DNA of 64,000 nt, taken from assembly GCF_002443255.2 (NCBI RefSeq), contig NW_019211454.1:13104248-13168247 (forward strand). Reading direction: 5' to 3'. The position numbers were made by a program, and so were the translations under genes. A model generated the notes under the pieces. The model did not search any database. It saw only the letters and a program-made list of their open reading frames with translations, and had not been told where the DNA came from. The DNA comes from Varroa destructor (lineage: Eukaryota; Arthropoda; Arachnida; Mesostigmata; Varroidae). Below, in pieces: positions 1-13,800 of this stretch. Each line of letters opens with the position of its first letter. The stretch's first letter is position 1.

Positions 1-3000
1 TCGTTAGGGTAAAATGCCTCGATGAACGTAAACCCTCGCGTCTAGACTCAAAGCAATAAGCGGGCCAATTCGTCAAATTCAATTGTTTGGAGTGCTGGCT
101 AAATATAGAGGCAATATTTATTATTGGTTACTAACCTGTTTAGTAGCGCACTGGTTGATTTTGCCACCTGAAATTCATTGAACATATCTAAATGCCGATA
201 CGCAAACACTCGACCCGAGTGCAGGTTCGGCCATAATGTTAAATGTGTCAGATGCGTCACCAAATTAATGACAATCTAAAAATCTCATTTGTGTGTTTTA
301 TCACTCGATCCCTTATTATTGTCTGCCTATGAAATTGTGTACACATAGATATAGAAACGAATAGCCTGACTTGATTCTTTTCAAATAGAGCAACATGTCC
401 TATGCGTCACGGTAGGTACGAAATAATTGAATTGGATGTTTCCCATTTACAGTGGCAGTGACGTTCGTACCGCTCTGACTTTAAACAACGGATAGTCTTT
501 CCTTTGGTTGTAACCGAATTTGGTATATCTATAGAGCATATAGTATATGATATTGGTTTAACTAATATTTAGTAAAGGTAATCACATTTTAACGGTATAC
601 TTTATTCATTCACATGGGAAACGGAGCGGTTGTGAGAGGCGAAAACCAGCCGAGTACGTAATTTTGTTGTATTTATCAGAAAATCGGTCTCCGGGAGGAG
701 TTAGTATATTTTTCTACGTCAGTCTTCGTTGTTATTCTTTTGTGTCTGCATGTCTACTTATTTGTCCAAAAAGTCAAAAGCTACATCAGTCACCGTGTCA
801 TCTGAACACCTACGCCCCATTTTTGTACTCTGAAAGAAATGCAGATATCAATCGCAACCTATTATGTTATCATCACTAGTTCGAATTTGTGCCATTCCTT
901 GACGCTTTTTTCTCGTTTGCCTAGCCCAATTCCAGGAGGCCGCCCCATCGTTCACGGTGGTGCGTCGAAAAGTCACGGTAATCGCAAATCGAGTGTTTTG
1001 GTTCGGCAGCAGACAGCGATGGTGGCAAAAATCCATTTCAACTTAGTCACCGCCGTCACTCAACCTTGGACGAGTCTAGTAGTATTATTTAAATCTCATA
1101 GGCATAGTAAAATATACTTGGTGCTCGAAGGTGATGATTTGCTTGATTTCATCGGTATTTTCGAAGTCTGTCTATTGTCAACCGCGGTAATGGTCATATT
1201 AAGCGGGGTGGGCAGCTGGCGGTCAACGGAAAGCCAGCTGGGCGTCATATATGCGTTACGCCGACATTGCGAGGTCGTTTGTGCCCCTACGCATGAGCAA
1301 GACCGTCAGCAGCAGCACGATTCTGTGTTGGCCTCGTGTGTTCCCGCGCCCTCCCGTAGATTTGACATCGGTAATCACTGAAAATTGAAGTCTGATTGAT
1401 ATACCACATTTCCGGCGAGAAGAAGGCAGCAGCGACAAGAAAGGCAACTGTGAATCATAGAAACTTCATTGTGAACTTTTGTTTCGTATATGCTTTCAGA
1501 AAGGTACCGACGCTTTCCTTTTTCTAAATGTATTAAGAACTATATGCAAATAGGCGTTCTGGGCAGCAAGAGCAATGTGAAACACCTTTCTTGTAAGAAA
1601 TGAACACTATCTCATTTGTATATAAATATTTACTTCCGCTTACACTACTTTTTGCCGTAGTTGAAATAATAGGTTAATACGTTTCTGGTTCATCTTACAA
1701 CACTACCGAATCTAATATGCCACCCACACAACAAATTTCTAGATTTTTTAGTCTAGAGGATTTCACGGTATAGGCCCCTGTTATAAATGTAAGCCTGTAT
1801 TTATATTACAAATACAAGCTTTATATATATATGTAGAAAATTAAGATATTATATATTCTAATTGTTATTTATTATATATCTAAATAACTAAGGGTAGACT
1901 ATAACAAGTACTTACTGATTGCCTACTTATAACTGAGATGTTATTCAACAACAGAGATGGGATGTCATTCGCAAAGCTATCTCTGGTGTTATACATTAAT
2001 AATACATAACAATAGATAATTTCTGTAAATAAGCTTACATTTTCAAACACGCAAAATATATACCGAGTTTTCAGACTCATTCTATTATTGACTGGTTTGG
2101 TCATAGGGGTTTAGTATAAACAGCTTCAATTGCTAGGATTGGATTTATCAATTTCTACATCCACTAATTTATATAGATTGGACCTGCATTTGACAATTTT
2201 ATTTAAGCCGCTGAATAGTCCGATCCAAACTATTCTGTAATAATATATATTTATTGAAATGGTTGAATAAAGCTATTATATTTTCTCCTGATTCTTGAAT
2301 GATAGACCTCTATTTAAAACGCTCCTATTCTATGACTGCTAGCAGTAAACGCCCGCAAGCTTGCACACCTGTCTAAGTATTACATTAATACGTCAAAACC
2401 AAGATGGCGCCACACTGCCCATTCGATGCGTTTGAAATAAAAGCGAATTCGAATAATGTTAAGCATAACAACACATGTGATGTTATGGCAGTACAAACTC
2501 TACTTGAATTATTAGTCGGCAGATTGGCCACTTTTGAGATGATCATATGATGAAATAGCGGTTCAAGTAAGTCTGCTCTACAGCCTCAAATGTGAATTCG
2601 ATGACTCTTACAGGTGCGTGCAGCCGACGTTCTCGTCGTATTGCTATGCTACATAGTTCAGCTGCTCTCACACCGGCGAAGTCAGCAAGTGAATTGGCGA
2701 AACGTTTTTGATATGCGCTTGTTTATTTGTTTACAGTGTGCTTCTTCTGTTTGCACTTGCGGCGAATGTACGCTTTCCTCTATCGGTAAATGTCCATTTT
2801 CTAAAGCGTTATCCAATTGAACCAGGCGTAACTACTATTTTCTATATCAATATGAGCTTCTGGTGGCTGTAACCGTCGAATGCTTGAATCAACAACAAAG
2901 CATAGTAAGGATAGTGTATATAGTACAAATTTAGTCAGCAAAGCTTTTTGCTGCCCCTAGCCCGACGTGAAGAGTGAGTGATACCAGTACGTGGTTAATT

Positions 3001-3652
3001 TTCACGTCATCCCGTAGACTCATTTCTTATCGTGTACTGTCGTTGTGTCATATTAGCCCAGACAATGATTGTTATTGCTTCTTAGTTGTCCGTTGTTATT
3101 TGTCCTCGCAGGCGATAGTAGGCTCCGCTTCATAGAGTAAATTGTGACTCAGTTAGTGGTAAGTGATTAACTATTAAAGCGTCGTTCACCATGTATGTGA
3201 CTATACATATATGAATGTCACAACTGGTCTATGATACTGACTCTGATTTTCAAGTCAATTAATTATTAATACATTATGACCATGTCTTTTGACTTTATTT
3301 TTTAGTTATGGCTAGATTTAGCAAATTTTTTACCACTTCAACTTTGCCGAAATAGACTGGCCGTTTCGTCGTACATAATTCTCTACTGATATCTATTACG
3401 ATAGTCTGAGCTGTGTACCAGAGATTCAGCGGATTTTAAGCGGTGTTCATTTTATCTTACGATCTTAATCTTTACGATCGCATAAATGTACTTTACTGAG
3501 AGTTATATTGCCTTGTCTTGATGGGTTCACGATTAGTATTTTATCATTTGCATGGCTGTGAATAGCCGAACAATATCGCTAAGTTGGTTCTTTTTTACTT
3601 CGTACTTTTTTTACTTTATCTTGCAGGTGGTCCGAGGTGTTGGGCATTACAG
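1..3652. other. Upstream region of ZZZ3, no recognised gene
   Basis: No protein family was recognised here. An open stretch on the plus strand at 839-1381 has no family motif, and short open stretches overlap it on the other strand, so it is not called as a gene. At 2614-2820 a short open frame carries a cysteine cluster (CTCGEC). It begins right after the acceptor-like CTCTTACAG, and a second acceptor-like TTTGTTTACAG lies inside it near 2733, so untranslated or small coding exons are possible. The part nearest ZZZ3 may contain its promoter and leader exons. Confidence 0.5.
3113..3158 (+). other. Possible untranslated leader exon of ZZZ3
   Basis: A consensus donor, GTAAGT, begins at 3159 and an acceptor-like CGCAG ends just before 3113. 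The next good acceptor downstream is TTATCTTGCAG ending at 3626, 26 bases before the ZZZ3 start codon. Splicing 3158 to 3627 would place the start codon near the beginning of the second exon. This rests on splice signals only; the 5' end of the exon is a guess. Confidence 0.25.
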
Positions 3653-5080
3653 ATGGAAGAAGATGTCTCTTATTCGATCGCATCCGCTAATGAAGACAGA
3701 CTCGCCATCAAACAGGAGTGTGCCAGTCCTCAACGAGATGACATGACCTTGTTCGTCGAAGATTCTCTTATTTGTGAAACCGTGGTCACTAGCCGTGACG
3801 ACGCCCTTCTAGACGTCCCCTTAAGTGAGAATAATGTACTCGAAAAAATTGATACGCGTAGAACGGAATTTGTTGGCAGCTACCGTGGGCCGGAAGATAG
3901 AAAGCCAATTTTGGATTCAAACACGTCTAGTGAAGTCGGCTCTAACGAGACGTCTTTAAACTCACAGCCTACTTCAACATCTGTTTTAGAGGTAGAACGA
4001 CAGACGTTCTCGTTCGAGACTGACCATCTCGCTCTTCGCGCTAACAACGAATATAAAAGTATCGTTAAATTGTTGGTATTACTCGAAGCTCAGCGCATGC
4101 GCGCCATTCAGGATATTAACCAACTAGAAGCCGAAAAGAAAGTTGCTCTGGAAAATCCAATGGGGTTTGTTCAAAGGCTTCAAGAACGAACGATCTCGTT
4201 GCCGACACGACAAATAGTTGCAGAAGTACCGGAGGTCGATTGCGCAAGGTACGCTATACCGCCAGTCTATTTAGGTGCTACGCCGAAGTCGACGAGGGCT
4301 GCCGCTGGTGCTCCTGATCAGAATGCGACAGCCTCGACGTCTTCAGCACAGGGACCATCTTCTTCGTCATTGTTGCACGAACTGTCTTCTACATATTCTG
4401 AAAAGGAGCCATCTCCAAGTGCACGACAGCTTCAACAACACTCGCTGAAGAATCGTCCAGAAACCTACAATAAACCATGGAGTATAGAGGAACAAAAGAG
4501 ACTTGAAGAACTCCTCATCAAGTTTCCACCAGAAGCTGTCGAGGCGCAACGATGGCGTAAGATTGCTGCTGCACTTGGTAATCGTACGATTAAACAGGTG
4601 GCCAGCAGGGTGCAAAAGTACTTTATTAAACTGGCCAAGGCAGGACTTGAGGTGCCAGGACGAGTTCCGAACATACCGAAATCGTCACGCAAGGTTCGAC
4701 GCGTTCAATCTACTTTAAAAACGCAAGCTTTCTACCTGTCAACGTTTTTCCCACAACACGCTAGTCCCATCACAATGGACCCAGACACGCCCTTGCAGGA
4801 AAGCCCTGTAGTACTCTCGAATCATAACCAGTCGAAAGACAACAAATCCTCTCAGGCCGAAATCCATTGCGGTGTGTGCCTGAAAAAGTTGGACAGCAGC
4901 CTGCGGTTTCAATGCGTGGAATGCAATGTGAATTTGTGCGTAGATGGAACGTGTCGACAAAAGTCGTCGTGTGTGATCGCGGGCCATGTTGTACAAATGG
5001 TTGCGGACACGCAGGTTGACAGCGACTACGTGATCAATGACCACTACCTTGATCCCAACTATCTCCCGTCGACCAGCTGA
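3653..5080 (+). CDS. ZZZ3: ZZ-type zinc finger protein 3 (ZZZ3/Atac1), ATAC histone acetyltransferase complex subunit
   Basis: A 475-residue nuclear protein encoded in one exon. Residues about 143-190 hold the family's helical segment (LLEAQRMRAIQDI). Residues about 273-340 are a SANT/Myb domain with KPWSIEEQ, RWRKIAAALGNRT and KQVASRVQKYF, very close to vertebrate ZZZ3. Residues about 406-448 are a ZZ-type zinc finger, and the tail ends YLDPNY, another ZZZ3 signature. In the family, ZZZ3 belongs to the ATAC complex and its ZZ finger binds the histone H3 tail. The start at 3653 was chosen because it is the first ATG after a strong acceptor at 3626; the frame stays open upstream but without a better ATG. 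The protein is about half the length of human ZZZ3, mainly through a shorter N-terminal part. The zinc finger is diverged: the third cysteine pair is C429-x4-C434 and only one histidine (445) lies close by. A candidate poly(A) signal AATAAA is at 5646-5651. Confidence 0.93.
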   Translation: MEEDVSYSIASANEDRLAIKQECASPQRDDMTLFVEDSLICETVVTSRDDALLDVPLSENNVLEKIDTRRTEFVGSYRGPEDRKPILDSNTSSEVGSNETSLNSQPTSTSVLEVERQTFSFETDHLALRANNEYKSIVKLLVLLEAQRMRAIQDINQLEAEKKVALENPMGFVQRLQERTISLPTRQIVAEVPEVDCARYAIPPVYLGATPKSTRAAAGAPDQNATASTSSAQGPSSSSLLHELSSTYSEKEPSPSARQLQQHSLKNRPETYNKPWSIEEQKRLEELLIKFPPEAVEAQRWRKIAAALGNRTIKQVASRVQKYFIKLAKAGLEVPGRVPNIPKSSRKVRRVQSTLKTQAFYLSTFFPQHASPITMDPDTPLQESPVVLSNHNQSKDNKSSQAEIHCGVCLKKLDSSLRFQCVECNVNLCVDGTCRQKSSCVIAGHVVQMVADTQVDSDYVINDHYLDPNYLPSTS

Positions 5081-7736
5081 TTAGTACGTTGACAGTAGGA
5101 TATAAACAAAAGAACCAACCATTTTCGACAATCAGGTACCTAAGGCCTAGGCAAATGGTCTTGTTCTAATGTTCAGTACTTCAGTCATTTGGAAAATGAA
5201 AGTAGCGGAACACACGAGAAATATCGTGGTAATGATGTATGTTCCCCAAATATTGATAAGCATAATAAGATATTTGATTGATCACTATTTTATTTCATGA
5301 AGTTGATCGTAACGTTACATCGCTTGTTGGGATAAATCAATCCGAGTTCTCCATAGAATATGTAGAAGAACAGCCGTTTCGTCAGGTGGGAACCTAAAAT
5401 CTAGAGAAAGAAAAACAGAGATCTTTCTCTATCAAAATCTTGCAAACTTTTTTCGATGACAAGTATAAATTTCACCCATGTTACGCACGGCGCGGATCAA
5501 AATTGCTAAAATTTACATAACTTTCGAGGAAGCCGGTAACATGAAAAATTCTACATTTGTAGATATAATCACTTTGTATAGAACATTTCTTTATTGTATA
5601 GTGTAAATGTTTCGTAGTAAAGATGCTAGTGACGCAACAGTATCTAATAAAAGCTGTTGATTGTTTGTTACCTCCTTCAGATTAGGAAGCAAGTCTAATT
5701 TCGTCAACGACTTTATGTAAATAATTGTTACACTTGCTGATATTTCCTGGGTCAATATCGCTGTGCTATAGTTAAAGTTATACAGAACTGTAGCAGAAGC
5801 AGGGTATTATTGTACGCACATTGGCTCGAACGTTGTGGGACCATTTTTTGACTGCAGTCTTCCCAGGACGCGAAAGCTCATCACTGAAAAATATGCTGCC
5901 GGCAATTTTCTCAGTTGGTTGAAAAATGCCTTTCGATTTTTAAAGTGTGGGTACAGCTGAATTAGTAAGGTAAACTGTCAGAAGCTATGAATGTTTTGCT
6001 AGAGGCAGAAGTGCACTTCCCGACGATGCGTGTTTGTAGTGTAAGCGCTATCGCCAGTCTATACATACTGCATAACAAACGATTGTGCCAACCAACTTCC
6101 GCTGTTTTTGACTTAATGTAATATAGAAAAAAAAAATAACAATAGCTTCAGAGTTGAGGTAGATTTTCTAAACGTAAAGTATGTGTGTATATGTAACAAT
6201 AAATTGAAATTATGCACAGGCCAAAAAAGTAACTAAATACAATATTATTAATATACTCTATATTACTCGTGTCTTCCTTGGAGGTGTTGATAGGTTATGA
6301 CATCAGTAACAGCTTATGACGGTTAAAAAATAGGAATGATTGATGCATACTCCATTTGAATGGGCCATTTTTCAGGCTATAAGCGCTACCATATGAACAT
6401 ATGCAGAATATATATTATGCCTCTATAGGTATTAGTATGTGTTTTAGTTCACTTGTATTTTGGCAGTTATTAACTCCTATTATTCTCTATCATTATCATA
6501 TTATTATACTCCAATAGGCCTGCGAGCTCGCGACAGCAACTAGTTCGGCCACTATCCATGCACACACAAAAGACGGCCGATAGTGTCACGCTATCACGTC
6601 TATTTGCTCTTTGTTCTTTTTCAATCTTCTTTTATTACAAGGTAGAGCAAATTATCTAGACCAGTTGAAACGTACATGCTGCACGCAATAATTAACTGAC
6701 TAATTCAAAGTAACTTTGTGGAGTCTAGGTAATAGCGAAATTTTCTGGCTAGCAGTTGAAACACTCCGCAAGTAGGCACCTTTCAATAAGTGCAATCAAG
6801 CCCGTGGGTAGTACTGGTGTACATACAAATCCCGTCGGTCCAGTTTCCTTCAGTAAGAACTGGCCCACGGAGCCCTTTCGAGTGCTGTCTCTCATTCGGA
6901 TCCATGGCGGTTTCACCTCATCCCGAATTTAATTATCTCTCTATACCCATCTTTCTAGTCCTGCTCGTTTACTTGGTATATCCAGAACAGCTAGAAGGTA
7001 TGAACAAGGAAAAAGGAACCCGTTCTTCCCCGAAGCGGGCACTATTTGGGACAGCATATGTGTACACAGAGACTTGCGGTGAGAACATGTGTGATACGGT
7101 TTTCGGGCCCTGTACCACCAAGGAGACGCTTGGACCTGCTTGAACATCTACCCATATAAATATGGTTGGGTATTAAATAAATACCGCAATACCAGATAAA
7201 AAAAATGACACGCTTCTCTTTTAAGCTAAATCTATACGTGTAAAGCTGATTGTTGGGCTACGGGTTACTGTCGGTCGTTTTTTGATACGAACATAGCGAG
7301 ACTGTCATAGGGGCATAAAGCAGAAAGCTTAGTTAGGTTTCTACGCAACACGTACATACGTTTTCTAGTTTAAAATCATGATACACGTCTACTGAACCTG
7401 TACTTTCTTTAGTAAAAGGAAAATCGTTTAATGCAAGGGTATAAGTGTTTTTACGAATGTTTTCATTAAGTGTGGTAAACGAGGTCATCCTTATTGAAAC
7501 TGACACAAAAACGTTTGAGACGGACAAGAATCGCGCATCTAATACGGCTGTGCTAATAGTCAAATTTGGTCATTAGTATTTGTGTACCTATAATAGTAGT
7601 GAAGTGTGTGCCTACTGAACTGAATATTTGAGTTGTTTAGGCACAAAATCGGGTATCGAAACATTTCGTGTTAGGGTCAGCTATTTGAAGTATCGCTTAA
7701 TGGAAGTGTCGGACTAAAATTAAGAGAGCTTATTTG

Positions 7737-7740
<4 letters not shown>
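5081..7740. other. 3' region of ZZZ3 and intergenic DNA
   Basis: This follows the ZZZ3 stop codon. AATAAA at 5646-5651 and again at 6198-6203 are candidate poly(A) signals. A GTG-initiated open stretch at 6790-7143 contains one hydrophobic run but no recognised family and no convincing splice or start context, so it is not called. Confidence 0.5.

Positions 7741-7798
<58 letters not shown>
7741..7798. repeat. (AT)n microsatellite, about 29 units
   Basis: An uninterrupted AT dinucleotide run read directly from the sequence. It is the longest pure microsatellite in the window. Confidence 0.98.
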
Positions 7799-7800
<2 letters not shown>

Positions 7801-10800
7801 CACTTTGTTGCCCTGCAGAAAATAGACGATTTCCGTCCCACGTGGCTAAATGATATTTATTCATTCTCCTGTACTGGTTCAGAAATACCGTCAACGAAAA
7901 CGTTTCAGATCGATGACTTTTTTCTATACAAGGGTCCGTCCCGCGGCATCGGTTGAGCGACAAATGCCTAGTTTATGAGATAATAATTTATCTAAGTTTT
8001 CTGTTTTGTAAGATTAGTGGTTGCAAATGCTTTAGGGAATATCAGCGCGAGATTACGTATCTTGACTAACATTTTGTTGGAATATTAGTTAATTACACTT
8101 AGTGGCTCAGTTGATGGCGGATGAGGACATTCCACAATCCGATCAGACGTACTTTAGATGAAAGATAGGTGACAAACGTGAAGCCTGTCAACTATTACGG
8201 CGCTAGATAACACGGCCAACCAACTTTATATTTATACATTATAGGTGAATAAAGTAGGTCGATTATGGTAGTACACCTCCCAGAATTATTTATCGTTATA
8301 CACTACTATACGATGCTACGCCTCGAGCAGACTAATTTAGTCTATTCGACTATGAGAATTGACGGCTGCGATTACTTAGAAACAGTTAGATGTTAATCAC
8401 TGGTAAGAAAAAGCTTCTCAGCTGCTGAAGAAAATGCTCAAGATTGAATAGGCGCTTGTTTAATCAGTAGTTAAAGAGCACTAGAGAACGAAAATTTGCT
8501 ACCGGAAAATGCATGAATTCACAGGAGGCTTTCTATATACCTATTGCGATACAAGATTTGTTTAATATGGCATTAATTACAGCATCATAAATTAATCGTA
8601 TTGCTTACATATTCAATAGCATTGATTATATACGCTTGGTTGCATCGCGAAGCTTTACAATGGCCTCTACGAGAATTCCTCAGCTGTACTTACTCTTTTT
8701 ACACTGCGTACACGTCAAAGTCTCGAGTGACTGGTAGGTGACGTTCCCCTAATCTGTGAATTGCCGTAGGGAGTCGTTTTGACAAGGAGGGATTTACCTT
8801 GTATGGTCGCTCCTTAAAAATCGGATCTACTCAGTTGCTATTCATCCGACGACTACTCGCCGTTCGGCGGCAGACTTTTGCGGGTAGAAAGGAGAACAAC
8901 AAAAATAGAATGAAAGTGATGGGAGTAGTACGGTCTGTTCAAGCAAAGTCGAGCCTATTTTGTGATTTTTCCACCCCACCTCTCTGATCTCTTATCGCGT
9001 GCTCTACATACACCGTTATTGAGTGTGAGCGACGCTCGAACGAACAATGACGAATTCCTGCTAACGCCCTGTGCTTGGTCATGGTGATGTCGATCGCCAC
9101 CGACAACGTGCTGAAGGGCGATGTCCTGTGAGAAATCTGAAAAAAAATCGTAGCTGAGGATGACGATCCGATGTGATTGGGGGCGGAAAGATGTTCGACG
9201 ACGAAGACTGGTTATGACGTCGGGGCGGGAGACTGATCTGTCAAGTTCACAGTGGGTGGGGAAATTTCGATGGCGATCAGAGTTTGAGACCAATATAGAC
9301 TGTACAGGGGTCAACGAGAAAAAGGGAGACAAGCGTCACTAGCGTTGGCTGGCTGCAGGCAAAATAGGACGCTATGAGTTGCCTCTATCTTAACGTCACC
9401 GCACGACGTCAAGGAAACGAAGCATTTGGAAGGTGTCGGTACTGAAGACGCAGAGGCCGAGAGGTGGGCAAGGCAAGGGCCTCCTATGTGGATATTTAGT
9501 GTATGGTTGGTATGTCCCACTTTGGGAAACACTAACTAGATATAGATGTGAATACGGACAGGAAAACCAAGAGTTTGGTGAAAAAAGGGTAACTCGATCA
9601 TCAATAAATATTCAGGTATATCATACAATTATATATATTATAAATAGTATACTACTTAAACATAAATATACAAAAAAAAGGAGTACATTGGTAAGATGCG
9701 ATTGGAGAGAGTCCTCCCGTAGATTCATGTTGTTATTGATCCATTGATAGGCCCATGCTAACAAGTCCTATGTAGTGCATCGTATTCCTAACGGTGAAAA
9801 CAAAAAGGGAATGCTTTATATGGCTACCTTAGTTGAGATTAAATACTGTGGAGGAAGGTGTATAATTGAATTTATTATATGTGCGCAATCGCTGCAACAG
9901 GAAGGAAGAGATAGAAATTTCCGTAAGGGTACAATCGAATACTATCGAGTGCTATACTATAATACACATTATATATATATATATTATTAGATGGTTCCAA
10001 TACGTTGTGTCAGTGTGTACCTACTGGCTATGACAATTGTTTCTCACAGCATCGACAGCGTTGTCAACTTCCACCGCCTACTAAATGGACAACGCTAGTT
10101 GTAATGTTAGTGTAAAAACAGTAGCTGAAATAGTTGAAGCTGTCTAACTATCCAATGGCCCTTGGGCAATTCCAAGCGGACCTGCCAATAACAGCAAACG
10201 TATACACGGAAAGGGTATATTACCTATTGGCCGATTCTCGTCGTGATCATCATTAGAATCACTATCATGAGTATGAAGGCGCTGCTGTTGCGTTCGTGTC
10301 TGTATATACGCCCACATGAATTCGTATCTGTATGACGCCACTGTGCTGTTTCTGTAACATATAGACTTCAGAAGTTATTAATTAGAAAATGTGATGCTGT
10401 TCGGCTAGCTAGACAACTGACATTACTAGAAGTTCGATTTTGCAAGAGTTTGTTCGATCGCCGGCGTCCTTCGCAAAACTCAGAAAAAGACATGGAAAGA
10501 AATATTAAGCCAAGAAACAAAACGAACAAGACTGAATCCTTCAGTGCGAGAACTCGCAAGAGTTTAGAACCATAACTATTAGTGGTGTTCGTCAGTAATA
10601 TATGCAAATATATAAGTATGTTATCGAAGATACCGTTGTACAAAATAGTTGGAGGGAAATTTATCCATTGCGCAAAGCGCTGGCCTATGTAAAGCGAAAA
10701 TAACTCGCGACGCAATCAGTGAGCAATCGAAATCAAGAAGCTGGGTATTGTCCGAGCTGTTCAAAGTCAAGCTGCACGCCCAAATAATCAGCTGCTACTG

Positions 10801-13800
10801 CATGACGTGGTAGGCCAACACGAGCATCATGTATAACTTCTTGTTAGTTAGATAAGCTGAGTATTGTTTGGTCGGACCAATTGGATGATTGCTTGCCTAG
10901 GCTTTTATTCCTCATCAAAACTATTGTGGCCGTTTGCTTCTCCAGCCAATTAACATACTTGCTAGCCAATGGCTAATGACTGACGTTTCCGAGTTCTTCT
11001 CAACAGGGACTACACGGCGTGTCCGCATCTTTTATATTTACACACATAATAATAAAGAATCGTAGCAGACACTGGTGAGAAGAATGAACCCATCAGCAGG
11101 CTAAGGAATAAGTAAATGGGGAAGCCAAAGAGCAGGAAAGAATATAACAAGGGCGTCACGCGCAGACGAAATACCGACAAAGTCCTAATCGTGCGAGACC
11201 TGTTGTTCTTACTGGCGTTTGTAAAAACGATGACACTAACATATCTCTTAGTCGGAGAGGTATGGACCTGTGGCAGACATGCAATTTGGGTACACATACG
11301 TTGACTGAGCCCCGATCAGATGCCAGTTAGCCATCGGGATATGGCCGTGACCTTGCCGAGCATCTAAAGGTCTAAAAATGTCTCTGATATAGTATTACAG
11401 TTACATACATGTGTGTCTTTTATACTTTTCTATTGGCGACTGTTGTGAATCGTAATCGTTTATCAATATGTGACAAGTGACGAGCGCATTCTTTATAATA
11501 AGAAAAATAGCTACGGGGTTTTTCCAGCCGGTATCAGTGGCGCTGATTTTCAGAAACGGCAAAGTTTCTCCATTGACCACAGGACGCCTACGGAAAGCAT
11601 TTAGTCACGCCAGAGGAATACTAAATTCGTTTTTAGTATATCTCTAACTCCATGGGTGTCCCTATTTCTCAATCGGTCAGAACTCTGCATACAAAGCTGC
11701 GCATACGTGCCGCCACGCAAGCGCACATCGCACAGATCTATTGGGGGATGACTGAATGCTGCTAGTATCGACGGGTAACCTAAGCAAAGACCTATGTTTG
11801 AGTTATTTGACGTACAATCCTTTTCAGAGGAAATTCCGTCGAGTTCTGTTGTGTGAGAAAAATGCAATGGGACAAGCCAGGAACTCAATTATGAGCCTTT
11901 TTGTGAACGAAGTCTCATCTCTGTTCCATGTAGGTGCATTTGCTTAAAAATGTTCACAAAATTCATTTGAGGTAAGAACACAATTTTAAGCGTATCGCTG
12001 TCATCAAACGAATGTACGTATTATAAGAGACTACGACATCAGAAGAGAAATCCTGGAGATTCGGCTAAAAGACAAAATCGTTTTATTGTCTTTATAACAG
12101 GTGAGGATGTTGGTTTTGTTAACGTCAGCTTTAATAGCAGTCTGTGATTTCAGTAGTCGACGTTGGTTACCCTCGACCGAATGCTTATAATAATGGTTAT
12201 GTACGACCGCGTGTCGACGTTCACAAGTTACCAACGCATTATTGCCAACCTTTCGTAATCTTGTAATGTACATAACTAACAAATCTATGAGAATCAGTTC
12301 TATTAAATTATAGAGTCACGCATAACGGACAAATAACTAAGCAAGTCTATAAAACGATGCACGCGAACACACGAGCCTCGAGTACACGGCATCGACCTCA
12401 ACTGCACGAATAATACGTTTTTGATCAACAGTTTCATAGTATTCCGGCAACGAAGAAATAAAAAAATTGGACACAAAAAAAAGCTTAAACCAACAACCGA
12501 ATGATGGCAGTAGCTGAAACCATCGGATTCCAACAACGACTTGTACTATCACTTATCATATTTTGGTAGAGACTGAGATGGTTCCAGTGGTGTTGCATGA
12601 CACGATCAACACCGCATTTATGCTAGGATACGTCCTGATTCGGAGTGTTGATTTGACAACAGGCATAGTTAGAGCGCTCGGCTGATTCCTGCATGTTCTC
12701 ATTGTGAGCTGCGTATAGTAAATGTTCAGCCATGTTCTGTTTTCGTGCTGACATTACGACCAGTTGTAGCATTCAATATGTCGATTTGTGCTGTTTGTTC
12801 TGGGCCACCAAGAATCAGTCACCCGATCTGACAAACCCATGTGACTCTGCTTCTTCGCTCTCGCAATGACATTATATATACATATATTGCATAAAGCATA
12901 TGAGAACGCACTAGAACCGGTTTCCACTTGATTCCTCTATCTGTTTCTCTAACGTCTATTCTGATGTTTTCTAGACTCTTTCCGTCCAAAGCCTGCTGAT
13001 GCGCTTGTCCTATCTAGAGAAGCTCTCGATATTGTTCAACCGAAGCTGTCACTTATCACTATCACTGGGCACCCGCATCATCGCTATTCAGGTGCTATCA
13101 GATGCCTGATTCATTTCTATGGCCGCATCAATGCTACTACATGCACCTCTACCCCAGTAACCAATGAGGCAAAGGAATCAAGCCTCGTATCTACTGCATG
13201 CATCTAGTCCCCTATTTTATTGCATACAGACATCCAAATTCGTACGACAGGGATGAAGGTGCAAAGAAAATGAAGAATAACTCACCTGTCATCCTGGATC
13301 CGATCCGATCGTCTGTTTCGTCAGAATCCATCAGAGGAACGTCAGAAATGGGCATTAGCATCACATAGATCCGTTGTCATAGCTGACATTCTGACATCGT
13401 TATCACATGTCAACACCATTCAACTATATAGAAATGGTGATGAGCAGTTGAACTGTATGGAGATGTCAGCGGGAGATGTCGGCGAGAATGATGCTACATG
13501 CTGATGAATGAAGATGTGAGCTTGGAAATTAAACAAGCAGGAGATGTATCGACTTGCTTATCACGGGTCATAGGGAGATCAGTCATGGTCATCAATAACT
13601 ACCGTTCATCTGTTATGAATACTACAAGTTACTAAGAACACTCACGAAACAGCAACGGCTCGTCAAATATAGAGGTTCTACTGTTTTCACATTCGTACGC
13701 CCTTTGAGGGAACTTCAGAATATGAACAGACACTGCGTTGCACCTTCCAGGCTAGAGCCCGCGTCGCAATTTTTCTTTGGCTCGTAGGACTAAAGTGACA

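Noticed and set aside
839..1381. 180-codon open stretch on the plus strand
   Set aside because: No family motif, no splice context, and open frames overlap it on the opposite strand; not enough to call a gene.
6790..7143. 117-codon open stretch with a hydrophobic segment
   Set aside because: It starts only at GTG, has no recognised family and lies in the 3' flank of ZZZ3.
8955..9747. Several overlapping open stretches on both strands
   Set aside because: They overlap each other in different frames and none shows a family motif or matched splice sites.
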